Of a DNA stretch of 64,000 nt, positions 25,801 through 34,700 are shown in pieces (the first letter of the stretch is position 1; the number at the start of each line of letters is the position of its first letter). Origin of the DNA: JBJMHZ01 sp045807125 (GTDB lineage: Bacteria > Actinomycetota > Actinomycetes > JAWWOL01); NCBI GenBank assembly GCA_045807125.1, contig JBJMHZ010000052.1:62001-126000 (forward strand), in the 5' to 3' direction. The translations under genes and the position numbers were made by a program. The notes beneath the pieces were generated by a model that saw only the letters and a list, made by a program, of their open reading frames with translations, did no database searches and was not told where the DNA came from.

Positions 25801-28658
25801 ACGCCCGGCGCGAGCGCGAGCATCCGGAACAGGTCCGGCACCGTCAGGTCGAGCAGCTGGGCGAGCCGCGCGTGGCGGTAGAGCTCGGAGAGATGCACGA
25901 CGGTGAGCGTCACGCCGCGGGCGCTCTCGTCGGCGGCTGCGAGATCGCTGCCCAGCGCCGGCGCCAGCGCACGGAGCAGTTGCAGCAGCTGCTCGTCGTC
26001 GATGCCCAGCGCCGCCCGCAAGCGGTGCACCGTCTGGTCGGTGGTGGCCGGCGCGCCGGCGTCGCGCAGCGCGGGGTGGACGAACGTCGTCGCGTCCTTC
26101 GGGTAGGTGCCATCGGCGCTGACGAACGGGTCGGGGTTGAACAGCCGGTCGAACATCGACCGGCCCTCGGCCTCGACCGGCTGCAGTGGCACCGTCCCGG
26201 TGAGCGCGCACGCTTCCTCGATGCTCGTGCCGAGGCGGCCCGCGAGCGCGCTGAGCGCCACGACGCGATCGAGCTCGTCGTCGGTGAGGGTGGTCGCCCC
26301 GGTGTGCGTCAGCAGTAGATCGACCTCGGCGACGGAGCACGGCAGGTGCCGCCAGAGCCGGGTGAAGCGGTGCAACCGGTCGAGCGCCGGCGCCGTCAGC
26401 CCGTGCACGCGCTCGATGTCGTTCTGGACGCTGGTGGCATCGGTCTTCTCCGGCGTGATGCGCACCTGCGGGCCGGAGCCGGCGACCCAGCGCGTCGCGA
26501 GCAGCTGGCCCAGCTCGTCCCTCGTGACCGAGAGCGCCGGCAGCAGTTGCTGGGCGTCGAACGGCGATACGGTCCCGCCGGCGCCGAACGGCAGGCCGAT
26601 CCCGTTGACGGCGAGGAGGAACGCGTGGTCCTCGTTCGGCGTCACGATCAGCCGCCGCCCTTGCTCGGAGACCCCGAGCGCGGCGGCGGCGACGACGTGC
26701 GCCGGCAAGCCGAGGACGCGCGCGATCGCGGCCCGGTCGAGCCCGGCGTGCCCGAGGTAGGCGCCCAGCCGGGCCAGCGGCAGCACGAAGGGCTGGTCGT
26801 ACGACTGCACCGAGCCGGCGAGGAACGGATAGACCGAGTGCCGGACGGCGGCCCTGTCGTCGAGGCTGCCGGCGTAGCCGCGCGCCTTCGCGAGATAGTT
26901 CTCCAGGATCTCGTCGACGATCTCCAGCGTCGCGATCGTGCCCTCGGTGTTGTCGCACGTGAGCGGGACCGTCCACAGATCTGGACGGCGCACCTTGAGG
27001 CTCAGCACGTCGGCGGGGCGCGACGCGAAGACCGGCTGCGTGATGCGCTCGTCGACGAAGAGCATGAGGTCGACGAAGTACGCGGCCGGGCTGAGGATCG
27101 ACTCGCAGTGCTCGCACGCGCAGAACGCCTGGCTGCCGAAGAGGTCGGCGTAGCCGGGCAGGCGGCGCAGATAGTCCTGCACCGGCGGGAGCAGGTTCGC
27201 GACGCCCAACCGGTCGAAGCCGCCGTGCACCGCGTCGACGACGCCGCCGAACATGGCGATGACATCGGTCATCGTGCCGAGCGCCTCGTCGTGCAGCTCG
27301 CTGACGAGGTAGTCGGGAAGGCCGGTGCGGCGCGCGATCGTCGCCGGATCGGAACGAGCCAGCTCGACGCCGGAACCGTAACCGCCGCTCATCAGCAGGT
27401 GCGCCGTCGAGACGTCGTCGGCGAGCGCGAGCGCGCGCTGCTGCGCGCGCAGGGTGCCGACCACCGCCGTCCGGTCGTCGCCGGCGACGCCGTCGAAGCG
27501 GAGGGCGGCGAGGTCGGCGCTGTCGTCGGTCAGGTCGAGCGCGAGCAGCTCCACGTCCGGGTTGAGAGTGCGCACCTGGTCGAGCAGCGCGATCCGCTCG
27601 CCGATACGGGCCACCTTGTCGGCCGGGGGCAGCTTGGGGTCGTCGACGATCTGCGCCAGCCCGAGGCCCGGGTACGAGCCGACCAGGCCGGCCACCTCGC
27701 GGTGGTCGGCGCGCAGCGCGTCGGCCTCGTCGCCGGCCGGCTCGCCGGCGTCGACCACGTCGGGATCCGGGCTCGACAGCGTGCCGCTGCGCTCGAGGAC
27801 CGGTGCCAGCCGGTGCAGCGCATCGGCCAGCGCGTCGGTCGGGCGCGGCAGGCGGCCGAGGAACGCGTCGGTCGGGAACAGCCGGGCGACGCGATCGGCG
27901 AGGGTGGCGGCGTAGCCCTCGACCGTGAGGCCGTCGGCCGGCTGCGCCCCGGTCCGTACGAGCACGTCGCGCCAGCCGCTGGCGTCCAGCCCGGCGAGGT
28001 CGCGGACCGCGGCAACCTTGTCCCCCTTGCCCCCCTTGTCCCCCTTGTCCCCCGGCACCTGCACGTCGCGCAGCGCCTTCGCCAGCGTCGCGTCGCCGTC
28101 GGTCAGCTGGTACAGCGTCGCCGTCAGCCCGAGCCCCTCGGCCTGGCCCGGCTCGATCTCGCCAGCCTGCACCAGCTGGTCGAGCGCGGCATCGGTGAGC
28201 CCGTCGAGCGCGGGCGCCCTCGTCAGCACCTTCGTCAGCACGGCGTCGGAGAGCCCCGCCGCGGTGACGACCGAGGTGACGACCGCCCGGTCGAGCTCGG
28301 GCTGCACCAAGGGCTGACCGGCCAGCCCGGCCATCGCGTCGATGGGCTTCCCGGGCAGCGCCGCGTTGTCGACGGTGATGAGCGCCTGGGTCCGCACGTC
28401 GGCCGGCAGGCCGGCGGCGGCGATCGCGTCGCGCAGCGCGGCCTTGACGTCGGTGTCCGGCTGGATCGGCACGTTCAGCCGATCGATCGCATCGCGGACC
28501 TCGGGAGCGGCCTCGGCCAGGCTCAGCTCCAGCTGCTGCTTCGCCTGCGCGACGGCGCGGTCGCCGGCCGCGCTGAAGGCCTCGGGATGCTCGTCCGCGA
28601 GCCGCTGCGGCGCGACGCCCCTCGCTCGTGCGAGCGCGAGCAACTGGTCCTTGTTCAT
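19854..28658 (-). CDS. Tc toxin A subunit (TcA-like translocator)
   Basis: A 2934-residue Tc-complex A component, which in Photorhabdus forms a pentameric, receptor-binding, pore-forming syringe. Seen: a conserved cysteine block FCACEHCESILSPAAYFVD near residue 510; the neuraminidase-like region with VFLWPENYLEP near residue 1425; coiled-coil and pore-forming stretches around residues 2300-2500; and a TcB-binding domain near residues 2620-2760 (MPFEGAGAVSSWRLTLP, FDYRTITDVILHVTY). It is about 400 residues longer than TcdA, the extra being an N-terminal helical region with a collagen-like GDKGDKGGKGDK near residue 205. The ATG at 28658 has GGGAGGG upstream. It is second in the operon after the TcB-TcC gene, with 45 bp between them. 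No signal peptide; Tc complexes use separate release systems. Confidence 0.92.
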   Translation of the reverse strand: MNKDQLLALARARGVAPQRLADEHPEAFSAAGDRAVAQAKQQLELSLAEAAPEVRDAIDRLNVPIQPDTDVKAALRDAIAAAGLPADVRTQALITVDNAALPGKPIDAMAGLAGQPLVQPELDRAVVTSVVTAAGLSDAVLTKVLTRAPALDGLTDAALDQLVQAGEIEPGQAEGLGLTATLYQLTDGDATLAKALRDVQVPGDKGDKGGKGDKVAAVRDLAGLDASGWRDVLVRTGAQPADGLTVEGYAATLADRVARLFPTDAFLGRLPRPTDALADALHRLAPVLERSGTLSSPDPDVVDAGEPAGDEADALRADHREVAGLVGSYPGLGLAQIVDDPKLPPADKVARIGERIALLDQVRTLNPDVELLALDLTDDSADLAALRFDGVAGDDRTAVVGTLRAQQRALALADDVSTAHLLMSGGYGSGVELARSDPATIARRTGLPDYLVSELHDEALGTMTDVIAMFGGVVDAVHGGFDRLGVANLLPPVQDYLRRLPGYADLFGSQAFCACEHCESILSPAAYFVDLMLFVDERITQPVFASRPADVLSLKVRRPDLWTVPLTCDNTEGTIATLEIVDEILENYLAKARGYAGSLDDRAAVRHSVYPFLAGSVQSYDQPFVLPLARLGAYLGHAGLDRAAIARVLGLPAHVVAAAALGVSEQGRRLIVTPNEDHAFLLAVNGIGLPFGAGGTVSPFDAQQLLPALSVTRDELGQLLATRWVAGSGPQVRITPEKTDATSVQNDIERVHGLTAPALDRLHRFTRLWRHLPCSVAEVDLLLTHTGATTLTDDELDRVVALSALAGRLGTSIEEACALTGTVPLQPVEAEGRSMFDRLFNPDPFVSADGTYPKDATTFVHPALRDAGAPATTDQTVHRLRAALGIDDEQLLQLLRALAPALGSDLAAADESARGVTLTVVHLSELYRHARLAQLLDLTVPDLFRMLALAPGVADGHVSDDAGLVALLGFRDWFAASGYSLDDLAVIRHRPPVDQSQYPDPAAVVTALLDEVAADRALTFADTVLAFLPGMTEELSRRLVAANPARLVALPDDAGYRLSDDFSLDDPLTVPPGVPLAEPLARAALAAYHPSQVLPNRLAGKLGIGADRVAALLDLLGADLSAPATAAALHGTGPAGPLVALVRDLVPLRVALSADAWDADAIAFVTGHLAMLGIADVRDLSIETVRGLAQYVALVTAPTARTGAPSPTAGPDVQAVLDAHAAATGFTTADAATLGRALDAEPGLVRTVAAAIRLPGDALLALRMVADGVSLARRLGVDGAALALAVSDDYAELERAADAVLAALRAAIPEREWPQRLDPLEDTIREHRRDALADHLLHSTFTQFTTRADLYQHFLIDVELMGCARTSRVVAAISSVQLYVHRVLMNLEQDRRAADDPQHVHVPPTSVPADEWEWRKAYRVWEANRKVFLWPENYLEPTLRDDKTPLFEELESALLQQSIDEQHVLDAYANYLAGFEELSHLRIAGSFHEKDASCKRDVLHLLGVTSNDPPTYYYRAIENAQYGLSEPGRGTVWAPWRKIDVQIGARVAAPAVESGRLHLLWLEYATKSKNRVVSSESKFVGYDHVTALKLTTLRLDGRWTAPQRISLRNVYPYVGDGIIPDPINDTTLVPRYDVMPHPEPREGYGLNGFPWERPYPVIRGEGAIDVTTAGFLGWGYRMDLFTRTLRTVTPGGLAGATIRMPFARATRPTRELRAYMLNWAERYDAASYNVDPERMAHVPGYSASSSDAIEALLLPDPILSFRPGASIEVVNGSLSDCIIDDHGDLLLVQGSVRPAPRYVLRRLGTTLGTRMSRILFTGGVDALLDLATQRSLGEDPLPVTLSANVEGDGAAGRIDWTGALGTYFREVLHHIPALLADHLSSQQSFPAAQQWYHYLFDPTADEAAASSLAFPPDVRARMERDRVWRYLEFRGLDVPRLRQILTDTAAIEAYKKDPFNPHAIARVRISAYQKHIVMKYVDNLLDWADSLFTQFTMESVNEATLLYAMAASILGDRPPQLGDCGEGAATPKSFERIAPLVAKGSEFLIELETWLVSPRLGDKYDKQVIATKYAIDATAIGKARLDVTARRANELVATAFEEGTTQLRRDVAGILAGDAMTKQAAEEAAPMVAREALVAPRAGANLDKSLESGTRATELLGAVQATGLSSTYDWKRASVSSWTDGGAAIGTAVARRNERMKGRRNIGTVSKLGWSLVRQVSPVFCVPVNPELLARWDRVEDRLFKIRHCRDIDGVPRQLALLAPEIDPRLLVRARAAGLSLDDVLSATNGDLPPYRFAYLIDRAKSHAAVVQSFGNALLAALEKKDAEELNRLRLVQQKNLLRLNTQVRQWEIDAATDAIETLERQREAVQFRRDHLLTLVRERLIRAESTQQEARNTATALQVSAGVIDVVAGIIYLVPQLGSPFAMKYGGQELGNSSNAWATVLRDAAGVFDAISASAGLEATFRRRQQGWQHDAEAATKEIAVLDKQLEAARIRFDIAVRAQRLHEVSIEQLDETFDFYAGKFSNLGLYTWLSTTLQRIYRQAYNGAFAMAKLAEQAYRFERGDETSELIGASYWDASHAGLLAGERLQVDLHQMERRFVETNYRGLEIDQPFSLTQVDPAALLRLRETGECELALPEVLFDISYPGHYRRKVKSVRLTIPCVTGPYTNVSATLTLLGSRLRNEPRPEAAVLRSVPLRRSVSIATSTAQQDAGVFELNFRDDRYMPFEGAGAVSSWRLTLPKAFHAFDYRTITDVILHVTYTAEADDLLRERVEQQNAALEGTIRRFLTNESLVRVYSLRHEHSAAFQRLLHQPVGTAVPLRLEQRSLPLFLQGVPLRAVTAKLVLSPAPGQSLAGVTITVDGTPITGFAADETLGGLPSADLAAALVPNFLREHALAVTAAGGLAPTDPVAGDVSAIDADKLEDVFIHVSYRHA

Positions 28659-28703
28659 GTGCCCTCCCGGTATGCGCCGCGATCGGTCGGCCGTCTTGGG
28701 TCC

Positions 28704-31700
28704 TCACCGCGCCGCGGCGTCGGGCTCCCCGGAGACGTGCGGCGCCAGCCGGTCGCCCGCGGCCCGGCCGAGCTGCCAGGAGCGGAGGACGGCCAGTCCC
28801 GCGCCGTAGTAGTAGACGAGCTTGGGCAGCACCCGATTGCCCATCGACGAGTTCAGCGCCCTCGGCACCTGGAACCACGTGTTCCAGTAGCCGTTGACGT
28901 ACGGGCGCATCCAGCCGAGCAGGCGCGGGAACTTGTCGGGCCAGCTCTGCGCGAAGATGTGCTCGGCGGTGTAGAGCGAGTTGCTGCCGTGGAAGACGTT
29001 GTTGCCGCCGAAGGTGCGCAGCCGGTACCAGAACGAGCCGGCGCGCGAGCTCAGCACCGATCCCCACCGGCGCGGATCCCGCACGAGCCGCGCGATCAGC
29101 GTCCAGGGCTTGACGGCGCCGGTGCCGCCCCTGAGCGAGCGAGCCGTCCACTGCAGCGCCGTGCCGACCTCGCCGGCCAATCCACGCAGCAGCGGCAGGG
29201 GATTGCGGACGAAGCGGAGGAAGCCGGCAAAGCTCTGCCGCACGGCAGCCAGCGACACCGACTTCACGATGGACGAGACCATGAGGACCGTGTTGACGAG
29301 GGTCACCAGGCCGTAGAGCACCTGCACCAGCGGGCCCCGCCAGCCGAGGAGCCCGAGGCTGCCAGGGATGCCGCCCGACTGGCCGTCCTTGTCCGGCGTG
29401 AACGAGAAGTTCAGGTAGCCGACGTAGCGGGTGATGCGGTCGAGCATCGTCGTCTGGCCGCCGCGGCCGGTCCCGCCACTGCCGGAGCCGGCGGATCCGG
29501 CCGGGCCGCTGCGCGCGCTCGATCCCGCGCCCGCGCCGGGGGTGTTGCCCGGCCCGGTGCCGCGGCCCCCGGGGTTGGTGCCGTTGCCCAGGCGCGCGCC
29601 GTCTGGCGTGCCGTTGACGTCGCCACCGAGGCCGGGCGGCCCCGCGCCCGGCTGCCCTTGGCCCGGCTGGCCCTGGTCGGCACCGCCCACGACCCCGCCG
29701 GGCACCCCGCCGGGCGAGTCGCCCGTCCCGCCAGGAGCGCCGCGGTTGGACCCGCCAGGGGAGTCGCCCGACCCGCCGCCCGACGATCCGGTCGCCGAGC
29801 GGCCCGTCCCGTTGCCGGACCCGGGAGCGCGGGGCGGCGCGGGACCGTTGCCGTGGGTGCCCTGCTGCCGGCCGGGGTCGCGGCCGCCGCCGCCGGGGCC
29901 CCTGCCCTTCTCGCCGGCGCCCCGGTCGCTGCCGGCGTCGCCGCCACCGCTGCCCGGCCCGGTCGGCGGCCGGTCGCCGGCCTCGGCGTCGCTGCCGGGA
30001 CCGGGCGGCGACTGCGCCGGCGGCGGGCTCGAGCCGCTCGGTGCCGGGTCGGACGTCGTGCCCGTCGGCGTGCCCGTTGGCCCGGCCGTGGTCCCCGCCG
30101 TGCCGGTCGTGCCGGTCGCCGTCCCGGCGGGCCTCGACCCGGCCCGCTGCTCGCGCGGTCGCGACTGCGGGCCGGTGCCGGTACGGCCGGGGCCGTTGCT
30201 GGAACCGCTGCGGCCGGCACCGCCGCTGCGGTTCCCGCCGCCGGACGCCGGACGCCGGCCGCCGGCGCCGGCGCCGGCGCCTCGCGCGTCGGGCAGGTTG
30301 AGCGTGCGCGACGCGGTGACGGCAGTGCCTTCCTCGAAGTCCACCGCCGTCCCGCCGGCGATGACGGTCACCGTCGCTCGCGCGGGCTCCTCCGTGGGGG
30401 CCCCCGCCAGATAGACGTTGACGTCGTGGCCGACGCCCGTCTCCGTCGCGACCCGCTCGGTGGCCTGCTGGCGGGTGAGGGTGACGATGCGGTCGCCCTC
30501 GTCATACAGGAACAGCTCGCGGCGCGCCCATGCCTGCCGCTGCTCGGTCGACAGCTGCGAGAAGGCAGCGCGGAACATCGGCGGCACCTCGCTGACCGAG
30601 TAGTCATGCACGAAGCCGCGCGCCTGGCTCTGCAGCCCGTCGGGGTCGGTGTAGGTGATGGGATTGCTCAACGCGTACTCGTACAGGTTGAGCGAGTCGA
30701 CCGACCCCGCCGGGTCAGGACTGAGCCAGCGCCCGATGTAGGGCGAGTAGTAGCGGTAGCCGTAGTAGTAGAACCCGGTCGCGTCGTCGCGCTCCTTGCC
30801 CGCGTAGCGGTAGTCCTTGACCCCCACGTCGCGCTGCCGGTCACCGGCGAGGAATGCGCTCCCCCCGTACGGGAAGAGCTCCTCGTAGCCGATGACGCCG
30901 CCGTCGCCGTCGAGCTCCAGCACCGCGCTGCCGACGTGGTCGGTGAGCTGGTAGCGCACGCGGGTCACCGGCGCCGCGTCGGTCTCGCGGCCGTGGGCGT
31001 CGACCGTCCACCGGTGGATCAGCGCGATGCGGCCCTGCTCGTCGCCGACGTCGGACGTGAACCGCTCGAGCACGAGCGCGTCGCCCGCCCGCACCCGCTT
31101 GATCTCGCAGCCGTCGAGGTAGAGCTTCTCGGTCGTCTCGACGGTGCCGCCGACGAGCCGGCGGGTGAGCTTGCGCACCCGCTGCCCGCCGGCGTCGTGG
31201 ACGTAGGTCTCGTCGTCGTCGGGCTCGCCCGTGGCCGAGCGGTCGACCACCACGACGCGCCGCAGCGCCGACCGCCAGCCCCACTGCATCGAGCGCAGGT
31301 GCGGCATCGACGTGCACTGGCCGATGGCGTCGAACCGGCTCTCCGGGTCGGTGACGGCCACGCCGCTCGGGTCGCGCGCCGGCAGCGCCCGGTTGGAGGC
31401 CGCGGACACCCATGCGTCGGTCGTCCAGGAGCGCGACGCGCCCTGGTGCACGATGCGCGTCAGGTTGCCGGAGGGGTCGTAGGAGTACGTGCGCCGGTAG
31501 CGCTCGACCGCGGCGCCGTTGTCGAGCGTCAGGTGCCTGGTGCCCTTGAACGTGCCGGCGGCGCCGGCCCGGTAGTCGTGCTCGAGCAGGGCCTGGTGCA
31601 CCCGCCCGGTCGCCTCGACCAACCGGTACGCGGCGTCGTAGGTGAAGTCGGCGTGCGAGGAGACGGTGAGGCCGGTGAGCAACGGGGTGGGACGGTCCGG

Positions 31701-34700
31701 CTGCTGCGCCTCGTCGACCTTCCTCGTCACGTTGCCGGCCGGGTCGTACGTGTAGCGCAGGTCCTGGAGCGTGCGCGCCGGCGCGCCGGCGCTCGCCGGC
31801 CGGGTCGCGCTGATCCGGGTCGTGGCGAACGAGTAGCGGTCGAGCTCGTGCGCGACGGCGACGCCGTTGCCGAGCACCGCGCCCGTGCGCTGGCCGCGGG
31901 CGTTGCGCGTCACGCCGTCGAGCACCACGAGCTCGTCGCCGCCGGGCATCGTGACCGCGACGCGGGCGAGCTGCCCGGTGCGCGAGTACGAGAGCCGGCG
32001 CAGCGTGCCATCCGGTCGGGCCTGGCGCACCGGCCGGCCGATCGCGTCGTAGCCGGTCTCGGTGCGGTGGACGTCGGCGGCGAGGGCGACCGCGCCGGCC
32101 CAGTCGGGCTCGGCGTCGGCGTCGGCGCAGAGCTGGCGCTCGATCCGCAGCGGCCGGCCAGCCGGGTCGTAGGCGAGGATCCGTACGACGCCCGACTCGT
32201 CCCGAGTGCGCACCGGACGACCGCGCACGTGCCGCAGCGCCGCGTCGGGCGTGCCCGGCTCGTCGCCGTAGCCGACGTCCTCGGCGACGCGCGCCGGGCC
32301 GTCGCCGGTCACGGTGCGGGCGAGCGGCCGGTCGAGCGCGTCGTACGTCGTCGTGATGCCGATGCCGCGGCCGTCCCACGTCGTCACGTGGCGCGCCGCC
32401 GCGTCGATCCAGGTCCACGCCTCGCCGGCGTCGATGCCGGCCGTCCACAGGGTGCGCCCGAGCAGGTCGCGCCGGTTGCGGACGGCGACCAGCCTCCGCG
32501 GATCGGTGGTCTCGGCCTCGTCGCCGTTGGCGTCGAAGCGGGTGCTGCGGACGCTGGGGCCGGCCGCCGTCGTCACCACGGCCTGCGCCTCCCGGCCGAG
32601 CGGGTCGAGGTGGGCGATCCCCGGGGTGCCGGCGTGCGCCTGCGCCTTGCGCAGCGCCTGCTTCTCCGGGTCGTCGTCGGGCAGCGCCTCGCGCAGCACG
32701 CGGTAGAGGGAGTCCTGCACGGTGTCGTTCTCGTCGTACCGGACGATCTTCCAGGGGAGGAGCTCGGTACGGGAGTGCGCCCCGTGCGGCGCGTCGATGC
32801 GCACCGGCCGGCCGAGCGCGTCGTACGTCGTGACGTGAGCCACGCCGAACCGCTCGAGCTCGGGATCGCCCTCGTAGTCCGGCGTCGTCGAGAAGTACGG
32901 CTCGAACTGCCGGATGGGCTGCTGCTTGGCGTCGAGCACGATGTGACCCGATGCGAGCCACCGCTCGGCAGCCTCGGCCAGCACCGGTTCGCCGCCCGCG
33001 TCCACGACGACCTGCCCGTCGGCACCGCGCTGCACGGCCGGGCCGCCCTCGACCCGGACCTTCGACTGCACGGGCCGGCCGAGGCCGTCGAGGTGGGCGA
33101 CGGCGACGCTCACCGAACCGTCAGGGGTGCCGCCGCCCAGGCCGTCGTGGACGAGCTCCTCCCGCGTCACCGTGACGATGCGCGGTGGCGTGCGATCGGT
33201 CGCCCACGACTCGAGGTCGTAGCGCACGACCTGCGCCAGCCGGCCGACGGTCGCGGCCGGATCGGCGAGCGCGCCCGCCACGCTCCGGTCGGCGCCCGCC
33301 GGTTGCGCCGACAGCGGCTCGTGCCCGTAGCGCTTCGTCGAGCCGTCCGGCGCGAGCACGTCGCCGTGCGTCGTCGTGCGCACGGCGACCCCGAGCGCGT
33401 CGTACCCCACCTCGACGACCGCGCCGTTCGGGTCGGTGACCCGCCAGGGCTCGAGCAGGTGGTAGTCGATCTCGCCCTCGGTCCGGTTGCCGATCGGGTC
33501 GGTGGCCGCGCGGACGACGAGCCGGTACGGGTCCCACTCGATGCGCCACTGCGCGCCGTCCCACCGCTCGGTGCGGTCGAGGAGGAAGAAGCCGTCGGCG
33601 CCGGCCACGTGGTGCACTGCCTCGGGGGCCCACAGGTGGCCGTCCCGCTCGACGTAGCCGGCCGCGGTCACCATCGCGGGCGTGACCAGGCCGCCGAAGA
33701 GGTCGGCCACCAGCGCGGCGGTGAGCGCCGCGGCCTCCTGGTGGTGGAGCAGCGTCCGCGCCCCGATCGTGCCGAGCGGCAGCGGCCCCGAGCCGTCGTC
33801 GGCCCAGAAGAACGAGCGGGACCAGGACAGCCGGCGCGACGCGGGGCCGCCCGCGGGGAGCGGCTGCTCGGGGTCGACCGGCGCGCTGATGGCTGCGGTG
33901 ACCTCGGCGAGCGCGGCCGCGAACGGCAGCGGCGCGAGCGCCCGCAACCCGGCCAGCTCGAAGCCCTCGGTCTCGACGACCACCCCGACCTCGAAGCGGT
34001 CGTCGCCGTCGATCGTGACGCTGCGGTACCGGTGCGCGGTGGCCAGCGTCTCGGCCTGCGCGGGGATCGCGTCGGGCGCGCCGGGCCGCCGCGGGTAGGC
34101 GACGTCGCAGGCGAGCGCGACGACGCCGTGCACGTCGACCTCGAGGTTGAGCTGGTGGGTGACCCTCGGGTCGCCGGCCACTTGCTCGTGCTCGTGCGTC
34201 AGCCGCTCCGCGACGTGCCTGCGGAACGCGGCAGGGCGCCTCGCCTCCCCCGAGCGCCCCGGTGCGGCGGGCTGCGCCCTGCGCACCACGTACCGGGTCT
34301 GCGTCACCACGAACGGGTGCTCGGCCAGCGTGCCGTCGGCACCCACGGCGTAGGTCTCCTCGCGCACCGCCTGACCGGCGACCGCCCGCAGCGCGTCGAG
34401 GTGCTCGTCGTCGGCGAGCGATCCGGCGTCCTCGACGGTGACGCCAGGCAGCACCGGCAGCAGCGGGTCGCGCGCGTACGCCGTGCCGAGGGCGCGGTAC
34501 CAGTCGGGCGCGCCGGTGTGGAACCAGGTGCGGGTGCACGAGATGCGCGGGTCGTCGGCGCCAGGAGCGACGACCGCGTCGTAGCGGTCGACGACCGCGA
34601 ACCCGCGGAAGCTGCGCTCCTCGCCGTCGAACGCGCCGTCGTGGTAGGCGTACCGCTCGCTCGTCGTCGTGCCGCCGACGAGGTCGGCGATCTCCCGCGC

